A stretch of DNA of 41,130 nucleotides from Phytobacter massiliensis JC163 (GCF_000321045.1 NZ_HE578945.1:178278-219407), one strand, 5' to 3'. Numbered from the stretch's first letter, positions 21,647-30,600 are shown. Made by a program: numbers and translations. The notes: generated by a model not told the origin, from the letters alone.

Positions 21647-21673
21647 AGCGCCGCCGCATGCTGCGGCAGCGCT
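21647..21673. terminator. Hairpin between convergent ypeA and the hydrolase gene
   Basis: A 12-pair stem with one mismatch (AGCGCCGCCGCA / TGCGGCAGCGCT) and a 3-base loop. It sits 2 bases after the ypeA stop and 10 bases from the converging stop. The 3' flanks are only moderately T-rich (CTTCATT on plus, TTTC on minus), so terminator strength is uncertain but the placement fits a shared bidirectional terminator. Confidence 0.6.
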
Positions 21674-21682
21674 CTTCATTGA

Positions 21683-22678
21683 TTAAAGCTCATCGTCAAT
21701 GCGTGCAATGTCCGCATCACTGAACGTGATATTGCACTCTTCGCCTGTATCCTGCAGGATTTTTTGCGCAATCATCTCCGTAACGGGGGCGATAATAGTG
21801 AAATGGTCGCCATTAGGGATTTTTTTGACGCTGAAAGGCACCTTATGTTTTTTCGCTACCTGCGCGATATTATCAAACGCGGACCAGTAATCATTGCCGC
21901 CTTCGAAGTACCAGGTCGGTTTTTGTATTGAGGTAATAAAGGTAGCGGGTGAACGTAAACGATACTCCTGGTCTGTTTTTTCAAATGGAACCGGCACCAT
22001 CATTTGGCCACCTTCAACCCGGGCTTTTAAATCAGGAACTGCGCCCAGGCTAAAATAGGCGCGAAATTTACTGCTGTATTCGCTGGTGAGCAGTACGCGG
22101 GTGCCGCCAGTGCTGTGCCCCGCCAGGTAAATACGCTGCGGATCGACATAAGGCTGTTGAGCCAGCCAGTCGAAGGCCGCTTCGATATCTTCGACCTCCC
22201 CATAGAACATCTCGTATTTACCGGGATTTTTGTCTTCCCCACGGAAACTGGGGATCATTTCAACCAGGCCGGCCTTGCGAAACGCGCTGCCGCTTTGATC
22301 ATTGTCCCTGTCCTGCGGTTCCCAAAAATAATCGCTATCGCTCAACCCTCCATAGCCGCCATGCACCCAGATAACCGCCGGATGACGTTTGCCATCTTTC
22401 GGGGCCGGGGTAACATAGGCCGCCATATCGCCGAGTTTGGTCGGATAATGTATCAGCTTATAGATGTCATCCGGTGGCGTTTCGATATTTCCTGAGTCGG
22501 TAAAACTCGTTTGAATAATCTGGGTGCTGAATTCGCTGCGGGCGTCGCGTAAGGAGTTCTTACTGACGGTTACCTGATGCCCGGTATCCGGAATCGCGAT
22601 AACCTCAGGGGTATCATCGCCACAGGCGGAAACGGAAAACAACACCGCGGCAAGCAAAGACAATTTACTAATACGCAT
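21683..22678 (-). CDS. Lipoprotein alpha/beta hydrolase (prolyl-oligopeptidase-like)
   Basis: A 331-residue protein with a lipoprotein signal (LLAAVLFSVSAC, Cys19; Gly-Asp follow, so outer-membrane sorting is possible though Asp at +3 is not the Lol-avoidance position). The hydrolase fold shows the oxyanion segment VIWVHGGYGGLSDSDY, the nucleophile elbow YLAGHSTGGTR (Ser of GHSTG), an acid in FEGGNDYWSAF and the catalytic His in PNGDHFTII, so the triad looks intact. It resembles the S9/dienelactone-hydrolase group; the substrate cannot be deduced. AGGAAG precedes the ATG. The gene lies between ypeA and yfeZ, a place with no gene in E. coli K-12. Its base composition is somewhat less GC-rich than its neighbours, which hints at acquisition. 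Confidence 0.82.
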   Translation of the reverse strand: MRISKLSLLAAVLFSVSACGDDTPEVIAIPDTGHQVTVSKNSLRDARSEFSTQIIQTSFTDSGNIETPPDDIYKLIHYPTKLGDMAAYVTPAPKDGKRHPAVIWVHGGYGGLSDSDYFWEPQDRDNDQSGSAFRKAGLVEMIPSFRGEDKNPGKYEMFYGEVEDIEAAFDWLAQQPYVDPQRIYLAGHSTGGTRVLLTSEYSSKFRAYFSLGAVPDLKARVEGGQMMVPVPFEKTDQEYRLRSPATFITSIQKPTWYFEGGNDYWSAFDNIAQVAKKHKVPFSVKKIPNGDHFTIIAPVTEMIAQKILQDTGEECNITFSDADIARIDDEL

Positions 22679-22791
22679 ACTGACTTCCTGTCGATAAAAG
22701 AGAAGTATTATAAAAAATGTGCTGAGAAAGGACAGGCTTAAACCGGACTACCAGACGATGTCTATAAGGCGTTTTTTGAGGAGTATTCATA

Positions 22792-23226
22792 TTGTCCCCC
22801 GCGGATTACGATAGCTATGGCCGCTTGCGCCTGCCTTTTCTGTTCTGGTGCGTGCTGTTATTACAGGCGCGAACCTGGGTGCTGTTTGTGATGGCGGGCG
22901 CGTCAAGAGGGCAGGGGGATGCGCTGCTGACGCTCTTTTATCCCGACCACGATAATTTCTGGCTGGGGCTGTTACCCGGCATCCCTGCGGTTCTTGCCTT
23001 TTTGCTCAGCGGCCGCAGGCACGTCTTTCCCCGTTTCTGGCGGGTTTTGCGCCCGCTGATTATTGCCGCGCAAATTCTGTTATTGCTCTGGCAGCCGCTC
23101 TTATGGTTTAAAGGCGAAGCGGTAAACGGCGTGGGGCTGGGGCTGCTGGTGGCTGACATCGTCGCGCTGGCATGGCTTACCACGAACCCACGCTGCCGGG
23201 CCTGTTTTGCTATGCCGCAACATTAG
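22792..23226 (+). CDS. yfeZ: YfeZ, DUF2919 inner-membrane protein
   Basis: A 144-residue integral membrane protein with four predicted spans (about residues 13-36, 52-72, 84-105 and 112-130). It matches the DUF2919 family (YfeZ); function unknown. The only reasonable start is a TTG at 22792, preceded by TGAGGAG with an 8-base spacer. No in-frame ATG occurs until the first membrane span, and the N-terminus SPADYDSYGRLRLP is family-typical. It is followed by yfeY in the same direction after 59 bases. Confidence 0.85.
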   Translation: MSPADYDSYGRLRLPFLFWCVLLLQARTWVLFVMAGASRGQGDALLTLFYPDHDNFWLGLLPGIPAVLAFLLSGRRHVFPRFWRVLRPLIIAAQILLLLWQPLLWFKGEAVNGVGLGLLVADIVALAWLTTNPRCRACFAMPQH

Positions 23227-23285
23227 CGGGCACTTTTTGCCATTTCGGTACTCCAACAGCCGATGACTTAACAAGTAAGGATGTA

Positions 23286-23861
23286 ATGATGAATTCCCTG
23301 CGTTTTAGCCTCTGCGCGCTGGCGCTGACGCTCTCCGGATGCTCAACCCTCTCTTCTGTTAACTGGTCTGCGGCCAACCCCTGGAACTGGTTTGGTTCAT
23401 CCACAGAGGTGAGCGAGCAGGGCGTCGGGGAGATAACCAGCGCGACAGCGATGGATGAATCCGCCATAAACGAAGCGCTTGACGGCGACTATCGCCTGCG
23501 TAGCGGCATGAAAACCGATAAGGGGAATATCATCCGCTATTTCGAAGCGCTTAAAGGCGATGTGCTGGCGCTGGTAGTCAACGGCGAGGGAACAGTAAGT
23601 CGCATTGACGTGCTCGATAGCGATATTAAAACCGCTGACGGCGTAAAAACCGGCGACGCGTTTAGCGCTATCTACGACAAGGCCTTCGGTCACTGCGTGG
23701 CCGCAGTGGAAGAAGAGGGCAAAGGGGTCGAGTGTAAAGCGCCGGGCAGTGAACATATCAGCCTGCTTTTTACCGGCAGCTGGCAGGGACCGGAAGGGCT
23801 GATGCCGCCTGACGACGTGTTGAAAAACTGGAAAGTGCATAAAATTATCTGGCGCCGCTAA
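23286..23861 (+). CDS. yfeY: YfeY, DUF1131 lipoprotein
   Basis: A 191-residue lipoprotein. The signal ends LALTLSGCSTL, with the lipobox cysteine at about residue 19 and Ser at +2, suggesting outer-membrane location. The mature part (SSVNWSAANPWNWFGSS) and the C-terminus NWKVHKIIWRR are typical of YfeY. E. coli yfeY is reported as a sigma-E regulon member; the function is unknown. I chose the ATG at 23286, which gives the same length as E. coli and follows TAAGGA. An upstream ATG at 23172 lies inside yfeZ and would bury the signal peptide. Confidence 0.92.
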   Translation: MMNSLRFSLCALALTLSGCSTLSSVNWSAANPWNWFGSSTEVSEQGVGEITSATAMDESAINEALDGDYRLRSGMKTDKGNIIRYFEALKGDVLALVVNGEGTVSRIDVLDSDIKTADGVKTGDAFSAIYDKAFGHCVAAVEEEGKGVECKAPGSEHISLLFTGSWQGPEGLMPPDDVLKNWKVHKIIWRR

Positions 23862-23916
23862 TTTGATCCAACCCGCCGCCTGCTGAAAGAAAAACGGGTA
23901 CAATACCCGCCATCAT

Positions 23917-23942
23917 TGCCACGGTCGCGTGGCATCTTTTTT
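23917..23942 (+). terminator. Terminator-like hairpin directly in front of yfeX
   Basis: Stem TGCCACG (23917-23923) / CGTGGCA (23928-23934) with loop GTCG, followed by TCTTTTTT. It ends a few bases before the yfeX Shine-Dalgarno AGGAGGA. It may end yfeY transcripts or be a leader structure of yfeX. A TACAAT box (23899-23904) inside the palindrome CGGGTACAATACCCG lies just upstream. Confidence 0.65.
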
Positions 23943-23953
23943 CAGGAGGAAGA

Positions 23954-24850
23954 ATGTCTCAGGTTCAGAGCGGCATATTGCCGGAACATTGCCGTGCGGC
24001 GATTTGGATTGAAGCAAACGTGACGGATGTCGATACGCTGCGCGACGGCTGCCGGATTTTTAGCGATAAGCTGGCGACCTTTCAGGCCAAATTCCCGGAA
24101 GCAGCCCTCGGCGCGGTTGTCGCGTTTGGTCACGACGCCTGGCGTAAACTGAGCGGTAGCGAAGAGGCGCGTGAGCTTAAGAACTTTACTCCGCTGGGTA
24201 AAGGGCTTGCCCCAGCCACGCAGTATGACGTGCTGATTCATATTTTGTCGCTGCGCCATGATGTCAATTTCTCGGTGGCGCAGGCGGCGCTGGAAGCCTT
24301 CGGCGACGCGCTGGAGGTGCAAGAAGAGATCCACGGTTTCCGCTGGGTAGAAGAGCGGGATCTGAGCGGCTTCGTAGACGGCACGGAAAACCCTGCCGGG
24401 GAAGAGACGCGCCGTGAAGTGGCGGTCATTAAAGAAGGCGTCGACGCAGGCGGCAGCTATGTCTTCGTGCAGCGCTGGGAACATAATCTTCGCCAGCTTA
24501 ACCGCATGAGCGTCAGCGAGCAGGAGATGATGATTGGCCGCACCAAAGAGGCCAATGAAGAGATTGACGGCGACGCGCGTCCCGTGACCTCTCACTTAAG
24601 CCGCGTCGATTTAAAAGAAAACGGCAAAGGGTTGAAAATTGTTCGTCAGAGCCTGCCTTACGGTACGGCCAGCGGCACGCACGGGCTCTATTTCTGTGCC
24701 TACAGCGCGCGCCTGCACAATATTGAACAGCAGCTGCTGAGCATGTTTGGCGATACCGACGGCAAGCGCGACGCGATGCTGCGCTTCACCAAACCGGTCA
24801 CCGGCGGCTACTACTTTGCCCCTTGCGCAGAGCGTCTTCTGACGCTGTAA
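23954..24850 (+). CDS. yfeX: YfeX, DyP-type haem peroxidase
   Basis: A 298-residue dye-decolorising peroxidase, one residue shorter than E. coli YfeX. The DyP signature GFVDGTENP gives the catalytic Asp142. The proximal haem ligand is His214 in VTSHL, and the distal Arg231 and Ser233 lie in IVRQSLPYG. Reported activities include peroxidation of porphyrinogens; a claimed deferrochelatase role is disputed. No signal peptide, so cytoplasmic. An excellent AGGAGGA precedes the ATG. The E. coli orthologue is iron-responsive; I see no clear Fur box in this gap. Confidence 0.95.
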   Translation: MSQVQSGILPEHCRAAIWIEANVTDVDTLRDGCRIFSDKLATFQAKFPEAALGAVVAFGHDAWRKLSGSEEARELKNFTPLGKGLAPATQYDVLIHILSLRHDVNFSVAQAALEAFGDALEVQEEIHGFRWVEERDLSGFVDGTENPAGEETRREVAVIKEGVDAGGSYVFVQRWEHNLRQLNRMSVSEQEMMIGRTKEANEEIDGDARPVTSHLSRVDLKENGKGLKIVRQSLPYGTASGTHGLYFCAYSARLHNIEQQLLSMFGDTDGKRDAMLRFTKPVTGGYYFAPCAERLLTL

Positions 24851-24860
24851 CTGCGCTTCG

Positions 24861-24882
24861 CCCTCTCCCGTCCGGGGGAGGG
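24861..24882 (+). terminator. Probable terminator of yfeX
   Basis: CCCTCTCCC / GGGGAGGG stem with one bulged base and a small loop, followed by the T-rich TCTTATTCTCTTTT. It begins 11 bases after the yfeX stop. Confidence 0.6.
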
Positions 24883-24913
24883 TCTTATTCTCTTTTCTGC
24901 TTGTAAATCGCCA

Positions 24914-24955
24914 AACGGTATATAAAACCGTTACTGGTTTCACACCCGTTATAAA
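24914..24955 (+). promoter_or_regulatory. Candidate CysB-controlled promoter region of cysPTWAM
   Basis: Inverted repeat AACGGT (24914-24919) / ACCGTT (24927-24932) separated by seven AT bases, followed by a TATAAA (24950-24955) that could be the -10. No good -35 is present, as expected for an activator-dependent promoter. CysB activation of this operon is established in E. coli and Salmonella. The exact binding bases here are a guess. Confidence 0.4.
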
Positions 24956-24997
24956 TAAACTGATGCCCATATCGTCGTTATTTTATAAGGGTGCGCA

Positions 24998-26014
24998 ATG
25001 GCCGTTAAATTACTGAAAAAAGGTTCTCTGGCGCTGGCTGCCTCGCTGCTGCTGATGGCGCAGGCGCAGGCAACAGAGCTATTGAACAGTTCCTACGATG
25101 TTTCACGCGAGCTGTTTGCTGCCCTCAACGCCCCCTTTGAACAGCAGTGGGCAAAGGATAACGGCGGCGATAAGCTGACTATCAAACAGTCTCACGCCGG
25201 TTCGTCCAAACAGGCGCTGGCTATCCTGCAAGGGCTGAAAGCGGACGTCGTCACCTACAACCAGGTCACCGACGTACAGATCCTGCACGATAAAGGCAAA
25301 CTGATCCCGGCCGACTGGCAAAGCCGTCTGCCGAACAACAGCTCGCCGTTCTATTCGACAATGGGCTTCCTGGTGCGTAAGGGGAACCCGAAAAATATCC
25401 ACGACTGGAGCGACTTAGTGCGTTCCGACGTGAAGCTTATCTTCCCGAACCCGAAAACGTCCGGTAACGCCCGGTACACTTACCTGGCGGCATGGGGCGC
25501 GGCAGATGACGCCGACGGCGGCGATAAAGCTAAAACCGAACAGTTCATGTCCCAGTTTTTGAAAAACGTCGAAGTGTTTGATACCGGCGGACGCGGCGCG
25601 ACAACTACCTTTGCCGAGCGCGGGCTGGGTGACGTGCTGATAAGCTTTGAATCTGAAGTGAACAACATCCGTAAACAGTATGAGGCGCAGGGGTTTGAGG
25701 TTGTTATCCCAAAAACCAATATCCTTGCCGAGTTCCCGGTTGCCTGGGTCGATAAAAATATCCAGGCCAACGGCACTGAAAAGGCTGCTAAAGCATACCT
25801 TAACTGGCTCTATAGCCCGCAGGCGCAAACCATCATCACCGATTACTACTATCGGGTAAACAACCCGGAAGTGATGGACAAACTGAAAGATAAATTCCCG
25901 CAGACCAAACTGTTCCGCGTGGAAGACAAATTCGGTAGCTGGCCGGAAGTGATGAAAACCCATTTCGCCAGCGGCGGCGAGCTGGACAAACTGCTGGCGG
26001 CGGGGCGTAAGTAA
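24998..26014 (+). CDS. cysP: Thiosulfate/sulfate-binding periplasmic protein CysP
   Basis: A 338-residue ABC-transporter solute-binding protein for thiosulfate and sulfate. The signal peptide (hydrophobic residues 9-20) is cut after AQAQA at about residue 25, giving mature [15 protein letters not shown], a hallmark of sulfate-binding proteins. Other family segments are [26 protein letters not shown] and [12 protein letters not shown]. It is the first gene of cysP-T-W-A; its stop shares one base with the cysT ATG. The operon is expected to be induced under sulfur limitation. Confidence 0.96.
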   Translation: MAVKLLKKGSLALAASLLLMAQAQATELLNSSYDVSRELFAALNAPFEQQWAKDNGGDKLTIKQSHAGSSKQALAILQGLKADVVTYNQVTDVQILHDKGKLIPADWQSRLPNNSSPFYSTMGFLVRKGNPKNIHDWSDLVRSDVKLIFPNPKTSGNARYTYLAAWGAADDADGGDKAKTEQFMSQFLKNVEVFDTGGRGATTTFAERGLGDVLISFESEVNNIRKQYEAQGFEVVIPKTNILAEFPVAWVDKNIQANGTEKAAKAYLNWLYSPQAQTIITDYYYRVNNPEVMDKLKDKFPQTKLFRVEDKFGSWPEVMKTHFASGGELDKLLAAGRK

Positions 26015-26847
26015 TGTTTGCTGTTTCCTCCAGACGCGTGCTGCCCGGATTCACGTTGAGTCTTGGCACCAGTTTGCTGTTTGTCTGTCTGATTTTACTG
26101 CTGCCCCTGAGCGCGCTGGTAATGCAACTCTCCCAGATGAGCTGGGCGCAGTACTGGGAGGTTATCACCAACCCGCAGGTGGTAGCGGCGTATAAAGTCA
26201 CGCTACTTTCCGCCTTCGTGGCATCGATTTTCAACGGCGCGTTCGGCCTGCTGATGGCGTGGATCCTCACCCGCTATCGTTTTCCCGGCCGCACTCTGCT
26301 GGATGCGCTGATGGACTTGCCTTTCGCGCTGCCTACCGCGGTGGCGGGCCTGACGCTGGCGTCGCTGTTTTCGGTCAACGGCTTCTACGGCGAGTGGCTG
26401 GCGAAGCTGGATATCAAAGTGACCTACACCTGGCTTGGCATCGCGGTGGCGATGGCGTTTACCAGCATCCCGTTTGTGGTGCGTACCGTCCAGCCGGTGC
26501 TCGAGGAGCTGGGGCCGGAGTATGAAGAGGCGGCGGAAACGCTGGGCGCGACCCGCCTGCAAAGCTTTCGCAAAGTGGTACTGCCGGAGCTCTCTCCGGC
26601 ACTGCTGGCGGGTATCGCGCTGTCGTTTACCCGCAGCCTTGGCGAGTTTGGCGCGGTCATTTTTATCGCGGGTAACATCGCGTGGAAAACAGAGGTCACT
26701 TCGCTGATGATTTTTGTCCGTCTGCAGGAGTTTGACTACCCTGCGGCCAGCGCCATTGCCTCTGTGATCCTTGCGGCTTCGCTACTGCTGCTCTTCTCAA
26801 TCAACACCCTGCAAAGTCGCTTTGGCCGACGCGTGGTAGGTCACTAA
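26014..26847 (+). CDS. cysT: Sulfate/thiosulfate ABC permease CysT (CysU)
   Basis: A 277-residue inner-membrane permease with about six spans. The cytoplasmic EAA loop that docks on CysA is EAAETLGATRLQSFRKVVLP followed by the conserved RSLGEFGAVIFIAGN. It forms the heterodimeric channel with CysW. Its start and stop each overlap the neighbouring gene by one base (TAATG), so the operon is translationally coupled. Also named cysU. Confidence 0.95.
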   Translation: MFAVSSRRVLPGFTLSLGTSLLFVCLILLLPLSALVMQLSQMSWAQYWEVITNPQVVAAYKVTLLSAFVASIFNGAFGLLMAWILTRYRFPGRTLLDALMDLPFALPTAVAGLTLASLFSVNGFYGEWLAKLDIKVTYTWLGIAVAMAFTSIPFVVRTVQPVLEELGPEYEEAAETLGATRLQSFRKVVLPELSPALLAGIALSFTRSLGEFGAVIFIAGNIAWKTEVTSLMIFVRLQEFDYPAASAIASVILAASLLLLFSINTLQSRFGRRVVGH

Positions 26848-27722
26848 TGGCGGAAATTACGCAATTGAAACGCTTTGATCGCCCCCGCATCAACTGGGGG
26901 AAATGGTTTTTAATTGGCACCGGGATGGTTCTGTCCGCCCTGATTCTGCTGGTGCCGATGGTCTACATTTTTGTGCAGGCGTTCAGCAAAGGGCTGGCGC
27001 CGGTGCTGGAAAACCTTGCAGACCCCGACATGCTGCACGCCATCTGGCTGACGGTGCTGATTGCGCTGATTACGGTGCCGGTCAACCTGGTCTTCGGCAC
27101 GCTGCTCGCCTGGCTGGTGACACGCTTTAACTTCCCTGGCCGCCAGCTGCTGCTGACGCTGCTGGATATCCCCTTTGCGGTATCGCCGGTGGTAGCGGGC
27201 CTGGTCTATCTGCTGTTTTATGGCTCTAACGGCCCGCTGGGCGGCTGGCTTGACGAGCATAACCTGCAGGTGATGTTCGCCTGGCCGGGCATGGTGCTGG
27301 TGACGGTCTTTGTGACCTGCCCGTTCGTGGTGCGCGAGCTGGTGCCGGTGATGCTCAGCCAGGGTAGCCAGGAGGACGAGGCCGCGATTTTACTCGGCGC
27401 TTCCGGCTGGCAGATGTTCCGCCGCGTCACGCTGCCTAACATTCGCTGGGCATTGCTGTATGGCGTGGTGCTGACCAATGCCCGCGCGATTGGCGAGTTC
27501 GGCGCGGTGTCGGTGGTCTCCGGCTCTATTCGCGGCGAAACCCTGTCGCTGCCGCTGCAAATCGAATTACTGGAGCAGGATTACAACACCGTCGGCTCAT
27601 TTACCGCCGCCGCCCTGCTGACATTAATGGCTATTTTGACCTTGTTTTTAAAGAGTGCGTTGCAGTGGCGTCTGAGCAATCAGGAAAAACGCGCGCAACA
27701 GGAGGGAAATCATGAGCATTGA
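26847..27722 (+). CDS. cysW: Sulfate/thiosulfate ABC permease CysW
   Basis: A 291-residue permease partner of CysT, with an extra hydrophilic N-terminus and C-terminus and about six spans. The EAA loop is [20 protein letters not shown] followed by [16 protein letters not shown]. It overlaps cysT by one base at the start and cysA by 11 bases at the end, again indicating coupling. Confidence 0.95.
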   Translation: MAEITQLKRFDRPRINWGKWFLIGTGMVLSALILLVPMVYIFVQAFSKGLAPVLENLADPDMLHAIWLTVLIALITVPVNLVFGTLLAWLVTRFNFPGRQLLLTLLDIPFAVSPVVAGLVYLLFYGSNGPLGGWLDEHNLQVMFAWPGMVLVTVFVTCPFVVRELVPVMLSQGSQEDEAAILLGASGWQMFRRVTLPNIRWALLYGVVLTNARAIGEFGAVSVVSGSIRGETLSLPLQIELLEQDYNTVGSFTAAALLTLMAILTLFLKSALQWRLSNQEKRAQQEGNHEH

Positions 27723-28806
27723 GATTGCCAATATTAAGAAGTCTTTTGGTCGCACCCAGGTGCTGAATGATATCTCGCTGGATATCCCTTCTGGTCAGAT
27801 GGTCGCGCTGCTGGGGCCGTCCGGGTCGGGTAAAACGACGCTGCTGCGCATTATCGCCGGGCTGGAGCATCAGACCAGCGGGCGGATCCGCTTTCACGGT
27901 ACGGATGTCAGCCGGCTACACGCCCGCGAGCGTAAAGTGGGCTTTGTCTTTCAGCACTATGCGCTGTTTCGCCATATGACGGTCTTCGACAATATCGCCT
28001 TTGGCCTGTCGGTACTGCCGAAGCGCGAGAGGCCGAACGCCGCCGCGATCAAAGCGAAAGTGACTCAGCTTCTGGAGATGGTACAGCTGGCGCACCTGGC
28101 GGATCGCTATCCGGCGCAGCTTTCCGGCGGGCAAAAGCAGCGCGTGGCGCTGGCCCGCGCGCTGGCGGTGGAGCCGCAAATCCTGCTGCTGGACGAACCG
28201 TTCGGCGCGCTGGATGCCCAGGTACGTAAAGAGCTGCGGCGCTGGCTGCGTCAGCTCCATGAGGAGCTGAAATTCACCAGCGTCTTCGTCACCCATGACC
28301 AGGAGGAAGCGATGGAAGTCGCCGACCGGGTTGTGGTAATGAGCCAGGGCAATATCGAACAGGTGGACGCGCCGGAAGAGGTGTGGCGGGAGCCTGCGAC
28401 CCGCTTCGTACTGGAGTTTATGGGCGAGGTTAACCGCCTCAAAGGCACCGTGCGCGGGGGGCAGTTTCATGTTGGCGCTCACCGCTGGCCCCTGGGATAT
28501 ACCCCCGCCTGGCAGGGCGAGGTCGATCTGTTCCTGCGCCCGTGGGAAGTGGACGTCAGCCGCCGCACCAGCCTGGACTCGCCGCTGCCGGTACAGGTAC
28601 TGGAAGCCAGCCCGAAAGGCCATTATACCCAGCTGGTGGTGCAGCCGCTGGGCTGGAATACCGAACCGCTGACGGTGGTGATGCGCGGTGACGATGCACC
28701 GCATCGCGGCGAGCGGCTCTTTGTCGGCCTGCAGCATGCACGCCTCTACAACGGTAATGAGCGCATTGAAAACCGCGAGGAGCTTGCTCTCGCTGAATCT
28801 GCCTGA
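27712..28806 (+). CDS. cysA: Sulfate/thiosulfate ABC transporter ATPase CysA
   Basis: A 364-residue ATP-binding subunit. Walker A is [11 protein letters not shown] (about residues 35-45), the Q-loop is FVFQHYALF, the signature is [16 protein letters not shown], Walker B is [12 protein letters not shown] and the switch is [14 protein letters not shown]-terminal TOBE-like regulatory domain starts near residue 240. GGAGGG precedes the ATG. The gene ends about 100 bases before cysM, with a terminator-like repeat between. Confidence 0.96.
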   Translation: MSIEIANIKKSFGRTQVLNDISLDIPSGQMVALLGPSGSGKTTLLRIIAGLEHQTSGRIRFHGTDVSRLHARERKVGFVFQHYALFRHMTVFDNIAFGLSVLPKRERPNAAAIKAKVTQLLEMVQLAHLADRYPAQLSGGQKQRVALARALAVEPQILLLDEPFGALDAQVRKELRRWLRQLHEELKFTSVFVTHDQEEAMEVADRVVVMSQGNIEQVDAPEEVWREPATRFVLEFMGEVNRLKGTVRGGQFHVGAHRWPLGYTPAWQGEVDLFLRPWEVDVSRRTSLDSPLPVQVLEASPKGHYTQLVVQPLGWNTEPLTVVMRGDDAPHRGERLFVGLQHARLYNGNERIENREELALAESA

Positions 28807-28865
28807 TAGGTTGTTGCATCATGCTCTCCCTGTGGGGGAGAGCATCAGAACACACCGATCCGTAG

Positions 28866-28897
28866 GCCGGGAAGGCGAATCGCACCCCGGCTTTTTT
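28866..28897 (+). terminator. REP-derived intrinsic terminator between cysA and cysM
   Basis: GTAGGCCGGGAAGGCG and onward is REP-like. The outer stem GCCGGG (28866-28871) / CCCGGC (28886-28891), with an inner CG/CG pairing, is followed at once by six T (28892-28897). The cysM start lies only 14 bases farther. A second, stronger hairpin without a T tract (ATGCTCTCCC with GGGAGAGCAT) lies just after the cysA stop at about 28818-28842. Confidence 0.75.
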
Positions 28898-28910
28898 ATT
28901 GAGTAAAAAC

Positions 28911-29822
28911 GTGAATACATTACAAGATACTATCGGCAATACGCCGCTGGTCAGGCTTCAACGTTTAACGCCTGACAACGGCAGCGAAATATGGGTCAAG
29001 CTGGAGGGCAATAATCCGGCCGGGTCGGTGAAGGACAGAGCCGCGCTGTCGATGATTGTCGAGGCGGAAAAGCGCGGCGAGATTAAGCCCGGCGACGTGC
29101 TGATCGAGGCCACCAGCGGTAATACCGGCATCGCGCTGGCGATGATTGCGGCCCTGAAAGGCTACCGCATGAAGCTATTAATGCCGGACAATATGAGCCA
29201 GGAGCGCCGTGCGGCAATGCGTGCCTACGGGGCTGAACTGGTGCTGGTGACCAAAGAGCAGGGGATGGAAGGGGCGCGGGACTTAGCCCTGGCGATGGCC
29301 GAGCGCGGTGAAGGTAAGCTGCTCGATCAGTTTAACAACCCGGATAACCCTTACGCCCACTACACCACCACCGGCCCGGAAATCTGGCGGCAAACCGCCG
29401 GTCGGCTTAGCCATTTCGTCTCCAGTATGGGCACCACCGGCACCATTACCGGCGTGTCGCGCTTTTTACGCGAGCAGGCGAAACCGGTAACGATAGTGGG
29501 CCTGCAACCGGAGGAGGGGAGCAGTATTCCGGGCATCCGCCGCTGGCCTGCGGAGTATATGCCGGGCATCTTTAATGCTTCGCTGGTTGATGAGGTGCTG
29601 GATATTCATCAGCGCGAGGCTGAAAATACCATGCGTGAGCTGGCGGTGCGCGAAGGCATTTTTTGCGGCGTCAGTTCCGGCGGCGCGGTTGCCGGGGCGT
29701 TGCGCGTTGCGCGGGCGAACCCCAGCGCGGTGGTCGTGGCGATCATCTGCGATCGCGGCGACCGCTATCTGTCTACCGGGGTATTTGGCGAGGAGCATTT
29801 CAGCCAGGGCGCGGGAATTTAA
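28911..29822 (+). CDS. cysM: Cysteine synthase B (O-acetylserine sulfhydrylase B) CysM
   Basis: A 303-residue PLP enzyme that makes cysteine from O-acetylserine and sulfide and, unlike CysK, also uses thiosulfate to make S-sulfocysteine. The PLP lysine is Lys41 in NPAGSVKDRAALS; the substrate loop is [10 protein letters not shown] and the phosphate-binding loop is SMGTTGTITG. I start at the GTG (28911), giving MNTLQDTIGNTPLV and the E. coli length of 303. An in-frame TTG at 28899 overlaps the upstream T tract. The Shine-Dalgarno is weak (GAG). Its placement next to the thiosulfate transporter fits its substrate. Confidence 0.95.
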   Translation: MNTLQDTIGNTPLVRLQRLTPDNGSEIWVKLEGNNPAGSVKDRAALSMIVEAEKRGEIKPGDVLIEATSGNTGIALAMIAALKGYRMKLLMPDNMSQERRAAMRAYGAELVLVTKEQGMEGARDLALAMAERGEGKLLDQFNNPDNPYAHYTTTGPEIWRQTAGRLSHFVSSMGTTGTITGVSRFLREQAKPVTIVGLQPEEGSSIPGIRRWPAEYMPGIFNASLVDEVLDIHQREAENTMRELAVREGIFCGVSSGGAVAGALRVARANPSAVVVAIICDRGDRYLSTGVFGEEHFSQGAGI

Positions 29823-29824
29823 CC

Positions 29825-29850
29825 GTTGCGCCATGGCGGCATGGCGCAAC
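29825..29850. other. Perfect hairpin after cysM
   Basis: GTTGCGCCAT (29825-29834) / ATGGCGCAAC (29841-29850) form a 10-bp stem with a 6-base loop just after the cysM stop. No T tract follows, so it probably protects the 3' end while the next hairpin terminates. Confidence 0.5.
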
Positions 29851-29859
29851 ACCCTCTGT

Positions 29860-29884
29860 GCTCACAACGGTGAGCGTTTTTTTT
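29860..29884 (+). terminator. Terminator of cysM
   Basis: GCTCAC / GTGAGC stem with loop AACG, then G and eight T (29877-29884). It overlaps the last codons of the converging amidotransferase gene, whose stop is at 29862-29864. Confidence 0.85.
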
Positions 29885-30590
29885 GCGCCAGCACCAGTTT
29901 ATCGAGGAACTGCCACAGCTTTTCGTTCATCTCCCGGTAGTTCCACTCGCGCATCTCCGCTACTGAACGAATGAAACGTTTGCCTTTCGCCTCCGCCAGC
30001 TCCTGCGCTGAATGCTGGATGAGCGCCTCTGTGGCTTCGGCGGTAAATTCCATATGGCACTGGAAGCCAAAAACGCTCTCGCTATACTGGACTATCTGCC
30101 GCGGGCAACCTTCGCTGACGGCCAGCACCGTCGCCTGCGCGGTCAGCCCTGGCATATCATTGTGCCAGTGGCCGACAGTCAGCGGCGAGCCGAAATGAGA
30201 GAAGAGCGGATGCTGTTTACCCGCTTCCGTCAGGGTGATGGGAAAATGACCAATCTCTTTTTCCGGGCTCTGCAGCACTTTCGCGCCAAGCGCTTCGCCA
30301 ATCAGCTGTGAGCCAAGGCAGATACCAATTACGATACGTCCTGCGTCTATCGCCTGGCGAATCAGCCGCTGCTCGGCATGCGCATCGAAATAGGGGCACT
30401 CCTCAATGGTCGTTCGCGGTGACTGCGGGCCGCCAAAGACCACCAGCATATCAAACCCCTCAGCGCTGGCTGGCAGCGCCTCTCCGTCATACACGCGTGA
30501 CCAGGAGAGGGCGTAACCGCGCTCTTCAGCCCATGGCAAGTATGCCCCCGGTGATTCAAACGACTCGTGAACGACAAAATGAATACGCAT
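29862..30590 (-). CDS. Class I glutamine amidotransferase-like protein
   Basis: A 242-residue class I glutamine amidotransferase domain protein (GMP-synthase-like subgroup). The nucleophile elbow is IGICLGSQLIGEALG with the catalytic Cys, and the His/Glu pair is in FGFQCHMEFTAE. The N-terminal VVFGGPQSP motif is also family-typical. All triad residues are present, so it should hydrolyse glutamine or a gamma-glutamyl compound, but no synthetase partner is adjacent. It resembles the protein called YfeJ in Salmonella; E. coli K-12 lacks it here. It starts 10 bases after the ptsJ stop with AGGAG before the ATG, so it is probably co-transcribed with that regulator. Confidence 0.88.
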   Translation of the reverse strand: MRIHFVVHESFESPGAYLPWAEERGYALSWSRVYDGEALPASAEGFDMLVVFGGPQSPRTTIEECPYFDAHAEQRLIRQAIDAGRIVIGICLGSQLIGEALGAKVLQSPEKEIGHFPITLTEAGKQHPLFSHFGSPLTVGHWHNDMPGLTAQATVLAVSEGCPRQIVQYSESVFGFQCHMEFTAEATEALIQHSAQELAEAKGKRFIRSVAEMREWNYREMNEKLWQFLDKLVLAQKKRSPL

Positions 30591-30600
30591 TTTTTCTCCT

